DNA from: Akkermansiaceae bacterium
GTDB lineage: Bacteria; Verrucomicrobiota; Verrucomicrobiia; Verrucomicrobiales; Akkermansiaceae
Reading direction: 5' to 3'
Assembly: GCA_021200315.1 (NCBI GenBank)
Contig: JAJQGU010000044.1
Location: forward strand, 1 to 64,000
DNA length: 64,000 bases
How positions within the stretch are numbered: the first letter of the stretch is position 1; each line of letters begins with the position of its first letter. Below, one piece after another: positions 46,172-54,838 of the stretch. Below the pieces are notes generated by a model. It ran no database searches. It worked only from the letters and a program-made list of their open reading frames with translations, and was not told the DNA's origin. The position numbers were made by a program, and so were the translations under genes.

Positions 46172-46176
46172 GCCTC

Positions 46177-46683
46177 GTGCGCGTCCTCTCCATAGATCCC
46201 GCCATTCGGCATACGGGCTACGCCGTCACAGAAGGAGATTTTCGCACTCCCTCCACTCCAGCTTACGGCACGCTTGTTATCCCCAATCGGATTTCCCAGT
46301 CTGAAAGCCTCCTGCGTATTCATCAGACGCTCTGCTCCATGATTGAGCAATGGCAGCCCGACGAGCTGGCTATCGAAGGTGTCATTTACGTGCAATCGCA
46401 CCGTACAGCCATCGCCATGGGCTCAGCACGTGCTGCCGCCATATTGGCTGCGGCACGATACGGGCGCCCTATCATGGAATACCCTCCGAACTGCGTTAAA
46501 CTCGCCACTGTCGGGCGGGGACACGCCGGCAAGGAGCAAGTGGCCTTCATGATGCGCGCACTTTTCCGCCTGACCGAAACCCCAGCCTCCGACGCCGCGG
46601 ACGCGCTTGCCATCGGCTACACGCATCTTGCCGCTTCCGATCCCTCCCGCGCCCACCTTTTCTTAAAGAAAAAATACATCTGA
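46177..46683 (+). CDS. ruvC: Holliday junction endonuclease RuvC
   Basis: Resolvase subunit of RuvABC, 168 residues from a GTG start. Catalytic acids are in SIDPA (Asp7), AIEGVIY (Glu) and SDAADALAIGY (Asp pair). The usual VER-V segment reads IEGVIYVQSHRTAIAMG. It is probably co-transcribed with the helicase. Confidence 0.92.
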   Translation: MRVLSIDPAIRHTGYAVTEGDFRTPSTPAYGTLVIPNRISQSESLLRIHQTLCSMIEQWQPDELAIEGVIYVQSHRTAIAMGSARAAAILAAARYGRPIMEYPPNCVKLATVGRGHAGKEQVAFMMRALFRLTETPASDAADALAIGYTHLAASDPSRAHLFLKKKYI

Positions 46684-46734
46684 TGCAATGGGATCACATG
46701 TTTTCCGCAGCCTTGGCAGCGACGGAGAAAAACA

Positions 46735-46754
46735 GCGTCTCCGCATAGAGACGC
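46735..46754. other. hairpin downstream of ruvC
   Basis: Perfect 7-bp inverted repeat GCGTCTC/GAGACGC with a 6-base loop. A T-rich tail (TGTTTTTCTCC) follows only when read on the minus strand, so it would stop antisense transcription rather than ruvC. Confidence 0.4.
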
Positions 46755-46857
46755 CATGTTGCCGCAGCCGTCCGGCACGCAAGACACTCCCCGCCCGTCT
46801 CATGTCATATGCCGGGAAAATGCTTGCAGTTCCCAAACTTCCGCAGTAAAAAAGCCC

Positions 46858-48537
46858 ATGACAATTGAACAGCCTGAGAAACGCGATTTTATCCGCGAGA
46901 TGATCGCTCGGGATCTCGCCGAGGGCGTTTGCAAAGCCCCAATCACCCGATTCCCTCCCGAACCGAATGGCTATCTGCATATTGGCCACGCAAAGGCAAT
47001 TTGTCTCAATTTTGGCTTGGCTCAGGAATACGCTTCTCTGGGAGCCTGTTGCCATCTGCGTTTCGATGACACCAACCCGAGCAAGGAAGATCAGGAATAT
47101 GTCGACAGCATTCAAGAAGACATTCACTGGCTGGGTTTCGACTGGAAGGATCAGCTCTTCTTTGCATCAGATATGTTCAATTTCTTCTATGAATGTGCGG
47201 TGCAGCTGATACGCAATGGATTGGCCTATGTAGACGAACAGGGGGTAGACGCCATCCGGGCGCAGCGCGGCAGCATCGTCACGCCCGGAACGGAGTCTCC
47301 ATTCCGTAACCGTCCTGTCGAAGAAAACCTGGCGCGTTTTGAAGCGATGAAACGCGGCGAGATTCCTGAAGGCAATGCCGTACTTCGCGCAAAGATCGAC
47401 ATGGCGTCCAGCAATATGAACATGCGCGATCCCGTGCTCTACCGCATCGTTTTTGCCGAACACCACAACACGGGTGCCGCTTGGCGCATCTATCCGATGT
47501 ATGATTTCGCCCACCCGCTCGAAGACGCCTTTGAGCACATCACCCACTCTCTCTGCACGCTTGAATTCGAAAACCATCGTCCGCTCTACGACTGGGTGAT
47601 TGAACACTGTCCGGTTCCCTCCCGGCCGCGACAGACGGAATTCTCGCGCCTTAACATCACCTACACTGTCATGTCGAAGCGCAAGTTGCTGCAACTCGTG
47701 CAGGAAGGCTACGTCTCCGGCTGGGACGATCCGCGCATGCCCACAATCTCCGGCATGCGGAGGCGCGGTTTTCCCGCCGCGGCCATCCGCCGATTTTGCG
47801 GAATGGTAGGCATCACTAAATTCAATGGGAACACTGACACGGCTCTGCTCGAACACACCGTGCGCAACGAGCTCAACGCCGCCGCGCCGCGCCGCATGGC
47901 GGTACTGCATCCCCTGAAGCTTTCAATCACCAATCTGCCGGAAGATTACCGAGAGGACGTAGAAGTGCAGATCAACCCCGAACAACCTGATTGCGGCACC
48001 CGTAAAATCACTCTGACCCGCGAGGTGTGGATCGAGCAGGATGACTTTATGATCGATCCGCCGAAAAAATTTTTCCGTCTCGGGCCGGGGCGCACCGTAC
48101 GCCTGCGGGGAGGCTACTGCATCACCTGTACCGGCTACAGCACCGATGCCGAAGGCCGCGTCACCGAAGTGCAGGCCGAAGCGATTCCCGGTACCATCGG
48201 TGCACCGGCTCCCGACGGCGTCAAGTGCCGCACGGCTATCCACTGGGTTTCCGTGCCTCTGGGGGTTGAGGCCGAAGTGCGGCTTTACGATCGCCTTTTT
48301 CGGGATGAAGTGCCTGACGCTCATGAACAGGGGTTCCTTGCCGCTCTGAATCCGGCTTCTCTCGAAGTGCTGACACATGCCCAAGTGGAGCCAGCTCTCG
48401 CCGCCGCGGAACCAGAGTTTTCCTGCCAGTTTGAACGACTGGGCTATTTCGTGGCTGATCGCCGCGACCACGCTCCCGGGCGCCCGATATTCAACCGCAC
48501 CATCGCGCTGAAGGATTCTTGGGCCAAAGCCAAGTAA
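46858..48537 (+). CDS. glnS: glutaminyl-tRNA synthetase
   Basis: Class I aminoacyl-tRNA synthetase of 559 residues from the ATG at 46858. Motifs: PPEPNGYLHIGHAKA (HIGH), RFDDTNPSKE, and VMSKRKLLQLV (KMSKS equivalent). The C-terminal anticodon-binding beta barrels are present. An earlier in-frame ATG at 46756 would add 34 residues without family support. Its presence means Gln-tRNA is charged directly. Confidence 0.95.
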   Translation: MTIEQPEKRDFIREMIARDLAEGVCKAPITRFPPEPNGYLHIGHAKAICLNFGLAQEYASLGACCHLRFDDTNPSKEDQEYVDSIQEDIHWLGFDWKDQLFFASDMFNFFYECAVQLIRNGLAYVDEQGVDAIRAQRGSIVTPGTESPFRNRPVEENLARFEAMKRGEIPEGNAVLRAKIDMASSNMNMRDPVLYRIVFAEHHNTGAAWRIYPMYDFAHPLEDAFEHITHSLCTLEFENHRPLYDWVIEHCPVPSRPRQTEFSRLNITYTVMSKRKLLQLVQEGYVSGWDDPRMPTISGMRRRGFPAAAIRRFCGMVGITKFNGNTDTALLEHTVRNELNAAAPRRMAVLHPLKLSITNLPEDYREDVEVQINPEQPDCGTRKITLTREVWIEQDDFMIDPPKKFFRLGPGRTVRLRGGYCITCTGYSTDAEGRVTEVQAEAIPGTIGAPAPDGVKCRTAIHWVSVPLGVEAEVRLYDRLFRDEVPDAHEQGFLAALNPASLEVLTHAQVEPALAAAEPEFSCQFERLGYFVADRRDHAPGRPIFNRTIALKDSWAKAK

Positions 48538-48544
48538 TTTTGTC

Positions 48545-49840
48545 ATGAATGAGATTCGTGCAGCAGAAAAAGCCGGCGTTCCGATTTTTCCTTTCCGCGA
48601 AGTGCCGCCCGCGGCCGGCTCAATTCCCATCGCTCAAGGCGTCGACCCGCTGGTGTTCAGCTCTCTTCCCGAAATTATCGAAGAACTGAGACAAGGCCGC
48701 ATCATCCTCGTCACGGACGATCCCTCACGGGAAAACGAGGGCGATCTCATCTGCGCCGGAGAATTCGCCACGCCTCAGGCGATCAATTTCATGGCCACTC
48801 ACGCGCGAGGGCTCATCTGCACGCCCATGTCGCCTGAAAAAGTCGATTCGTTGGGTATCCCCATGATGAACCGCCGCAACACCGAAAAGCTCCACACGGC
48901 CTTCACCGTTTCAGTAGATGCCCGAGAGGGGACCACCACGGGAATCAGCGCCTTCGAACGCTCACTCACCACCATGAAGTTGGCCGATCCGCACGCCGCG
49001 ATCGACGATTTTGTACAACCGGGGCACGTGTTTCCTCTCCGTGCGGTGAAGGGCGGCGTCTTGCGCCGCGCCGGGCATACAGAAGCCACCATCGACCTCA
49101 TGCATCTGGCCGGGCTCCAACCCGTGGGCGTATGCTGCGAGATCATGCGCGACGACGGCACGATGGCACGCATCGGCGATCTGGGAGGCTTCCAGCGTAC
49201 ACACGGTCTCAAGGCCTGCACGCTCGCCCAGATCATCGAATATCGCCAGCACACCGAACGCTTGGTGGAACGCGAGGAGACCGTCAAGCTGCCCACCGAC
49301 TACGGAGAATTTATCTGCCATTCCTACCATTCGAAAATAGACGGATCCACGCACCTCGCCTTGGTGCACGGAGAAATCGACCCTGATTCACCTGTGCTGG
49401 TTCGCGTGCACAGCGAATGCCTCACGGGAGATGTGTTTGCCTCGCGCCGCTGTGATTGCGGCAGCCAGCTGCATACGGCCATGCGCCGCGTGGCGGCAGA
49501 GGGAGGCGTCATTCTTTACCTCAGGCAGGAAGGCCGCGGCATCGGCCTTTCGGCCAAACTGCATGCCTATAAATTGCAGGAACAAGGTCTCGATACCGTT
49601 GAAGCCAACATTCGTCTCGGCTTCCCGCCCGACCTGCGCGATTACGGCATCGGCGCCCAGATCCTGCGCGACCTAGGCGTGCGTCACCTGCGCCTGCTGA
49701 CGAATAATCCCAAAAAGATCATCGCGCTGGAAGGCCACGGACTCGATGTGGCCGAACAAGTTCCCATCAGCATCGCCCCCAATGAGACAAACGCCTTCTA
49801 TCTGGCCACCAAGCGCGACAAGATGGGGCACACTCTCTGA
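48545..49840 (+). CDS. ribBA: bifunctional RibBA, riboflavin synthesis
   Basis: Fusion of DHBP synthase and GTP cyclohydrolase II, 431 residues. The RibB half (about 40-235) has DDPSRENEGDLICAGEF and HTEATIDLMHLAG. The RibA half (about 240-431) has the zinc site HSECLTGDVFASRRCDCGSQ and GFPPDLRDYGIGAQIL. A 38-residue N-terminal extension precedes the RibB domain. The gene lies 7 bases after glnS. Confidence 0.96.
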   Translation: MNEIRAAEKAGVPIFPFREVPPAAGSIPIAQGVDPLVFSSLPEIIEELRQGRIILVTDDPSRENEGDLICAGEFATPQAINFMATHARGLICTPMSPEKVDSLGIPMMNRRNTEKLHTAFTVSVDAREGTTTGISAFERSLTTMKLADPHAAIDDFVQPGHVFPLRAVKGGVLRRAGHTEATIDLMHLAGLQPVGVCCEIMRDDGTMARIGDLGGFQRTHGLKACTLAQIIEYRQHTERLVEREETVKLPTDYGEFICHSYHSKIDGSTHLALVHGEIDPDSPVLVRVHSECLTGDVFASRRCDCGSQLHTAMRRVAAEGGVILYLRQEGRGIGLSAKLHAYKLQEQGLDTVEANIRLGFPPDLRDYGIGAQILRDLGVRHLRLLTNNPKKIIALEGHGLDVAEQVPISIAPNETNAFYLATKRDKMGHTL

Positions 49841-49858
49841 CCTGAAAAGTCCCCTGCG

Positions 49859-51070
49859 GTGAAAAAAAACAGCATCCCAGAGAATGGCAGCCGCACGCCC
49901 TCTCTCTGGCTGTGTTTGCTGCTCTCAGCGCTCGTCCACGCTTCAGTGGTCGCGCTCATTTTCCCGATTGATCTCAAAAAAGGGATGCGCCGCACGAAGG
50001 CGCGGCATGAACCGAACCGTCTCGTCTCCATCGTGCGCACGGAGAGAAAAACTGATGCCCAGCTCACAGGAAAGAAGACCGAAGAGGCTCGGCGGGCGCG
50101 CCCTGCTGTCCACACGACTCCGGAACAGGAATCTCCGGAACCGGTAAGGGAAGCCGAATTCACAGGAGCTCGCAATACAATCGCATCGGGAGCCAATCGC
50201 CCCACAGACGAAAAGAGCCGGGAAAATCTTCCCAATGTAAATGGACGGACGGATCGCAACGAGATCAATGTCATCTCTCGGGAACGGCAGGACGGTTCTC
50301 TTGAAAACGATGGCCGGGTATCCTCTTCTCGAACACGCGTGCAGCCCCGCCTTGGACAGCAAAGCGGCGGCGGCTCTCTCAACCGCTCGGGCAAAGGTGC
50401 ACCGTCAACCCCGGGAACACCGGACGGCATGGCACGATCCGATGACAAAGGCGCGGAAAACACCCGCGATTCCGCCGCGGCCGCCCTCGTCGAACGCCAT
50501 GATGACGCATTCGGCAGAGATATTCTCACCTCCATCGTCCGCTTTGGCCAGACTCCCAGCGTCCCCGTGCCCACAATAGGAATGCCGGATGGAACGGGCA
50601 AGGTTTTTCCCCCACAGGATGGCACGGCAGGAAACAATAACCGTAGCCCATATGATCCTTCCTTCACTCCGGATTCTCAACCCGGTTTTCTCACCCACGA
50701 AAAACGTACCCGCACCACAGGGCGCTTCGTATTCGGCAAGAACCCATCGCTCAACGTCGAACGCACGCCTACAGGTGCCTATCAAGAGCTCATTTACCGC
50801 AGGATCAGTTATTTCTGGTACCGGGAGTGTGACGCCCATCGCGACATGATCATTCCGGGCAGTCTCCAAATCCGCATGCTGATCAATCCTAAAGGGCAGG
50901 TCATGTCCATGGATCTCATGCAGCGCAACGGGGCGAGCGTTTCGCAGCAGGGTTTCACCTTTCGGGCCATCAGAAACGCAGAAATCCCCCCTATGCCGGA
51001 AGAGGTGCGGAAGGATCTTGTAGGCGACAGCATGGAACTCCTCTTTAGCTTCTACTTCGACACTGAATAA
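49859..51070 (+). CDS. TonB/TolA-like energy transducer
   Basis: Predicted periplasm-spanning protein of 403 residues from a GTG start. One N-terminal membrane helix (about 15-35, LWLCLLLSALVHASVVALIF) carries the Ser-His pair typical of TonB anchors. A long low-complexity, charged and Gly/Pro-rich linker follows, then a C-terminal domain (about 310-403) with LQIRMLINPKGQVMSMDL and SMELLFSFYF, typical of TonB/TolA C termini. It precedes ExbB and ExbD homologues, forming a proton-motive-force transducer. Confidence 0.8.
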   Translation: MKKNSIPENGSRTPSLWLCLLLSALVHASVVALIFPIDLKKGMRRTKARHEPNRLVSIVRTERKTDAQLTGKKTEEARRARPAVHTTPEQESPEPVREAEFTGARNTIASGANRPTDEKSRENLPNVNGRTDRNEINVISRERQDGSLENDGRVSSSRTRVQPRLGQQSGGGSLNRSGKGAPSTPGTPDGMARSDDKGAENTRDSAAAALVERHDDAFGRDILTSIVRFGQTPSVPVPTIGMPDGTGKVFPPQDGTAGNNNRSPYDPSFTPDSQPGFLTHEKRTRTTGRFVFGKNPSLNVERTPTGAYQELIYRRISYFWYRECDAHRDMIIPGSLQIRMLINPKGQVMSMDLMQRNGASVSQQGFTFRAIRNAEIPPMPEEVRKDLVGDSMELLFSFYFDTE

Positions 51071-51082
51071 CCATTTACCATC

Positions 51083-51700
51083 ATGAAAGAACAAATCATT
51101 GAACTTTTCGGAGCCTGCCAGCCTTTTGGCTATCCCCTGCTCGCCTGCTCGCTCGTCCTCGTAGCCGCTGTCATCTACCACATCTGGCTCAATGCCGGCT
51201 CCTTCCGTGGCGTTGCCCGCATGTCCAGATTGTGGGACAAAGCGCAGACGGGCGATCTCGACGCACGGCGGGCTTTCCTGTCCGAAGCCAACGAAGGACG
51301 CAGTGCCGCCGCCCGCCTCTGCGGCACGATCATTCAGAATTCATCCATGTCTGATGAATCACTTCGCCCTCTCGTGGAATCGAAGGCTAGGGAAGAATCG
51401 ATCAATCTCCAAGGCGGTCTCGCCGCCATTGACATGATCATCAGTATCGCCCCTATGTTCGGAATTCTCGGTACAGCCTGGGGGCTCGTGGAAATCTTCG
51501 GCGTATTCGGTCTCAATGAACAACGGGAAGGCATTGCTCAGGGCATCGCCACCGCCCTCTACACCACCATTTTCGGATTGGCCGTCGCGGCTCCGGGTGT
51601 AATTGCCGTCTCATGTTTCAATCGCAGGCTGGAAAAATGCGTTTCCGCCCTCGAAGCTCTCGCGAACGACGTCATGGTGCAGAGAACCATCTTTCACTGA
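51083..51700 (+). CDS. exbB: ExbB/TolQ/MotA-type proton channel
   Basis: Inner-membrane proton channel subunit of 205 residues with three membrane segments. The conserved core has IAPMFGILGTAWGLVEIF and GIATALYTTIFGLAVAAPG. It begins 12 bases after the TonB-like gene and 18 bases before exbD. It could be TolQ rather than ExbB; no tolB or pal gene is nearby. Confidence 0.9.
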   Translation: MKEQIIELFGACQPFGYPLLACSLVLVAAVIYHIWLNAGSFRGVARMSRLWDKAQTGDLDARRAFLSEANEGRSAAARLCGTIIQNSSMSDESLRPLVESKAREESINLQGGLAAIDMIISIAPMFGILGTAWGLVEIFGVFGLNEQREGIAQGIATALYTTIFGLAVAAPGVIAVSCFNRRLEKCVSALEALANDVMVQRTIFH

Positions 51701-51718
51701 TCCCGCCTCGTATCGATC

Positions 51719-52147
51719 ATGAAATCCTTTTATCGTTCCAGAAGAAGCGCGAGCATTCCCATCGTCCCCATGCTCGACATTCTTACAATCCTGTTGATTT
51801 TCTTCATCGTGCACACGCAATTGAAGACGCAGCAGAACACACTTAAAATCAATCTTCCTCGAACCCATTATCTCGCAGGGAAAAAAGTGCCCGATGATTT
51901 CGCGCTGCTCGAGATAGGTTCGAACGGCCAACTCGCTCTTCAAGGGCAGCTTCTCTCTGGGGATGAATTAGGCAGCCGCATCCGGGAACTTCTTGTCGAA
52001 CATCCCGACTTGAAGATTCAAGTTTCCGCCGCCGAGGGCACTCCTCTCGGCTCACTGATTCAGGTGACGGACATACTGACAGGCGCTGGGATTGACACGC
52101 CGGATCTTCCTGTCAGAATTGATTTTCATCCATTTTCCCAAGATTAG
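51719..52147 (+). CDS. exbD: ExbD/TolR-type protein
   Basis: Bitopic partner of ExbB, 142 residues. The proton-path motif PMLDILTILLIFF with the membrane Asp is present, followed by a periplasmic domain ending in IQVTDILTGAGI. It forms a unit with the TonB-like and ExbB genes. Confidence 0.9.
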   Translation: MKSFYRSRRSASIPIVPMLDILTILLIFFIVHTQLKTQQNTLKINLPRTHYLAGKKVPDDFALLEIGSNGQLALQGQLLSGDELGSRIRELLVEHPDLKIQVSAAEGTPLGSLIQVTDILTGAGIDTPDLPVRIDFHPFSQD

Positions 52148-52162
52148 TCCGCCTTCACAGCC

Positions 52163-52720
52163 ATGCTCCTCACGATTACACAATACGGCGACCCGACACT
52201 GCGCGTGAAATGCGCTCCGGCGAACCTTTCGGACGAAACTCTCGTCACCTTGGCGGACAATATGCTGGAGACCATGTATGCCGCCGAAGGCATCGGCTTG
52301 GCGGCGCCGCAGGTAGGACAGAGCATACAATTGATCGTCATTGATCTCCCTGATGAAGAGGGTGAGGAAACGGAAAATGCCCTCGTCAACGGTGTGCTCA
52401 AACCCATCCGCGACATCATGCCGCTGCGTTTCGTCAATCCGAAGCTGGAACCCTACGGCAAACCCTGCCCCTTCTATGAAGGATGTCTCAGCATAAGTGG
52501 GATCCGCGCCAATGTCATGCGCCCGGAGCGTCTCAAGGCCACTCTCACTCTCCTCGACGGGTGCGCTCTCGCGCTCGACTGCGGTGGCCTTCTTGCCCGC
52601 TGCATCCAGCACGAAGCGGATCATCTCAACGGCGTTCTCTTTACCGATCGCGTCTCCTCTGCTGCCAAGATCACCTTGCAGAAGCGCCTCAAACGGCTCG
52701 CCCTCGAAAATGCCCGATAA
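52163..52720 (+). CDS. def: peptide deformylase
   Basis: Metal-dependent removal of the formyl group from new proteins. It has 185 residues and all three motifs: GIGLAAPQVG, EGCLSI and QHEADHLNG. A Gly/Glu insertion (DLPDEEGEETE) lies after the first motif. It follows exbD by 15 bases. Confidence 0.96.
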   Translation: MLLTITQYGDPTLRVKCAPANLSDETLVTLADNMLETMYAAEGIGLAAPQVGQSIQLIVIDLPDEEGEETENALVNGVLKPIRDIMPLRFVNPKLEPYGKPCPFYEGCLSISGIRANVMRPERLKATLTLLDGCALALDCGGLLARCIQHEADHLNGVLFTDRVSSAAKITLQKRLKRLALENAR

Positions 52721-52822
52721 TGATTCTTTCAAAAAGGCTGAAGGGCGCATCCACATCCGCTTGTTCATAGGTGATGCCGCAGCCCGGACTTGACGGAAAG
52801 CTCTCACGTGTGGCATCAATAG

Positions 52823-53824
52823 ATGCTTATGGAAAGGAATCGTCGTGTCTCTTTTTCGCGGTGCGGAGAGCCTGAAGAAGTACTTGAGGTGGGGGAAAGC
52901 GGAGTCGTTGCTCCTCAGGCCGGAGATCTCATGGTGCGCATGCTTGCCTCGCCCATCAATCCTGCGGACATCAATTTTGTACAGGGAGTATACGGAATCA
53001 AGCCCGTCCTGCCTGATTCCCCGGCAGGACTCGAAGGATGCGGCGTGGTCATCGAATCGAAGGCGGAAGGCTTTGAATCTGGCGACCAGGTGATCATGCT
53101 TCGTGGAGTAGGTGCCTGGAGCCGCTTTCTCACTGCTCCAGCCGGTAATTTTCTGAAATTAAACACCACCGTGGATCCCATCCAAGCAGCCATGCTGAAA
53201 GTGAACCCTCTCACGGCATGGCGCATGCTCCATGGCTATGTGGAACTGCGGCCGGGCGATTGGATTGTGCAGAATGCCGCCAATTCCGGTGTGGGGCGCT
53301 GCATCATTCAAATTGCCCGCAAAATGGGCGTCAAGACGATCAACTTTGTGCGCCGTCCGGACGCCCTGCGCGACGAACTGACGGCACTCGGCGCCGACCT
53401 TGTCGTGGATGAAAATGAGGAAGACGTGGTCAAAAAGACGCTTGCCCAGCTTGGGAAAATACGCCCCGTGCTGGCCTCAAACGCCGTGGGAGGCGACAGC
53501 GCCCTGAGATTGATGGATATGCTCGCTCCCGGCGCATCGATGGTCACCTTTGGTGCCATGAGTAGAAAAAGTATTAAAGTGCCCAATGGATTTCTCATTT
53601 TCAAGGGAATTCAGCTTAAAGGGCTCTGGGTCACCCAATGGTTAAAGACTGCTCCTCGCGAAGAGATTGAAGAAGCTTACGCCCTGCTTTCTGGATGGAT
53701 GGCTGAAGGAGTCCTTTCACAAGCAGTCGATTCCGAATATTGCATCGACCAGGTGTGCGAAGCTGCTGCAAAAGCCCGGCAGGAATTTCGCAACGGCAAG
53801 ATCATTCTGAAACTCGGGGAGTAA
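52823..53824 (+). CDS. MECR-type trans-2-enoyl reductase (MDR superfamily)
   Basis: NADPH-dependent oxidoreductase of 333 residues, most like mitochondrial MECR/ETR1, which reduces enoyl-ACP in fatty-acid synthesis. Supporting segments are SPINPADINFVQGVYGIKP, VNPLTAWRMLHGY, QNAANSGVGRCIIQIA with the nucleotide loop, TINFVRRPD and LKGLWVTQW. No zinc-binding residues of alcohol dehydrogenases are visible. It may act as an enoyl-ACP reductase; a quinone oxidoreductase is the alternative. Confidence 0.8.
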   Translation: MLMERNRRVSFSRCGEPEEVLEVGESGVVAPQAGDLMVRMLASPINPADINFVQGVYGIKPVLPDSPAGLEGCGVVIESKAEGFESGDQVIMLRGVGAWSRFLTAPAGNFLKLNTTVDPIQAAMLKVNPLTAWRMLHGYVELRPGDWIVQNAANSGVGRCIIQIARKMGVKTINFVRRPDALRDELTALGADLVVDENEEDVVKKTLAQLGKIRPVLASNAVGGDSALRLMDMLAPGASMVTFGAMSRKSIKVPNGFLIFKGIQLKGLWVTQWLKTAPREEIEEAYALLSGWMAEGVLSQAVDSEYCIDQVCEAAAKARQEFRNGKIILKLGE

Positions 53825-53834
53825 AACTGTCATT

Positions 53835-54797
53835 ATGCCCACGCTGCGGCAGTTTGTCATCGACATCCTTCATAGCATGGAGGAATCGGGAGGGCATGCC
53901 CTGTCGGTGGACACGGATGCGCGCGGGATCCTCCACATGTGGATGCTCGCCTCCCGTCAAAGCCATGGTGAGAGAAAAAAAGCCCCGGCTGACCACCCGG
54001 ACGCCGATCCCGGCGGCGGCTTCTCTCGCGAGACGGCGCCGCGGCTCGGCGCTTCCCGCGAAATGACTCTGTCGGAAATGCTCCAGGAATACGCCGTGCA
54101 AGCAAGAGAAGAAGAACAGGAGGAGCGAGAAATCCCTTTTTTCCGCCCTGGTGGGCGAACCACACAGGAAAAATGGGAACAGTTTGCTCTTCTGTTGCCT
54201 CAATGGGGTCCTCTGCGCGAACTGGGCTCGTTGCGCAAAACAGCCGTGATGGGCACAGGCAATCGATGCGCAGAAATCGCGTTCGTGAGCGACGCTCCCA
54301 ATTATTACGACGAACAAGCCGGCAGACCTCTGGCTGGAGTAGCCGGACAGAAGTTCGATGGAATTCTCAAGGCTATGGGACTTAACCGGGAATTGGTTTA
54401 TCTGACTTACGGCGTGAAGTTCCGTCCACAGATTCCGCACCAGACGACCAATAACCGTCCTCCCAGCGATGTCGAAATCTCTCTCAGCCGCCCCGTACTC
54501 GAGACTGAAATGCGCCTTGTAAAGCCAAAAGTGATTGTCGCGCTCGGAGTAATTGCCGCCCGTTGTCTGCTGAACGGGGACGGATTGCCTTTAGATGCGC
54601 TTCGAGGCAGAGTACATAACTTTCTTGAAATCCCCGTTGTGGTCAGCCATCATCCAAGTTATCTGCTGCGCACCTCCGATTTGGGGGAGAGGCGCCGCTT
54701 CTGGGAAGATATGCTCCTCGCCTTGGAAACGGCGCGTATGCCGGTCACTCATCGACAGAAAGGATATTTTCTGCCGGGGAACACCGGCCGGCGTTGA
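53835..54797 (+). CDS. uracil-DNA glycosylase superfamily protein without the iron-sulfur cysteines
   Basis: A 320-residue protein with a charged N-terminal region of about 130 residues and a C-terminal family 4-like UDG fold. Motif 1 is SDAPNYYDEQAGRPLAGVAG and motif 2 is SHHPSYLLR. Family 4 enzymes coordinate a 4Fe-4S cluster with four cysteines; the positions here (near ELGSLRKTAVMG and YGVKFRPQ) have none. It is probably a DNA-binding or repair protein with altered activity. It lies 10 bases after the enoyl reductase and converges on recombinase copy 2. Confidence 0.8.
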   Translation: MPTLRQFVIDILHSMEESGGHALSVDTDARGILHMWMLASRQSHGERKKAPADHPDADPGGGFSRETAPRLGASREMTLSEMLQEYAVQAREEEQEEREIPFFRPGGRTTQEKWEQFALLLPQWGPLRELGSLRKTAVMGTGNRCAEIAFVSDAPNYYDEQAGRPLAGVAGQKFDGILKAMGLNRELVYLTYGVKFRPQIPHQTTNNRPPSDVEISLSRPVLETEMRLVKPKVIVALGVIAARCLLNGDGLPLDALRGRVHNFLEIPVVVSHHPSYLLRTSDLGERRRFWEDMLLALETARMPVTHRQKGYFLPGNTGRR

Positions 54798-54838
54798 TTG
54801 ATTGTCTGTCCAGAGCTTATCCGGACTTTCAGCACCGC

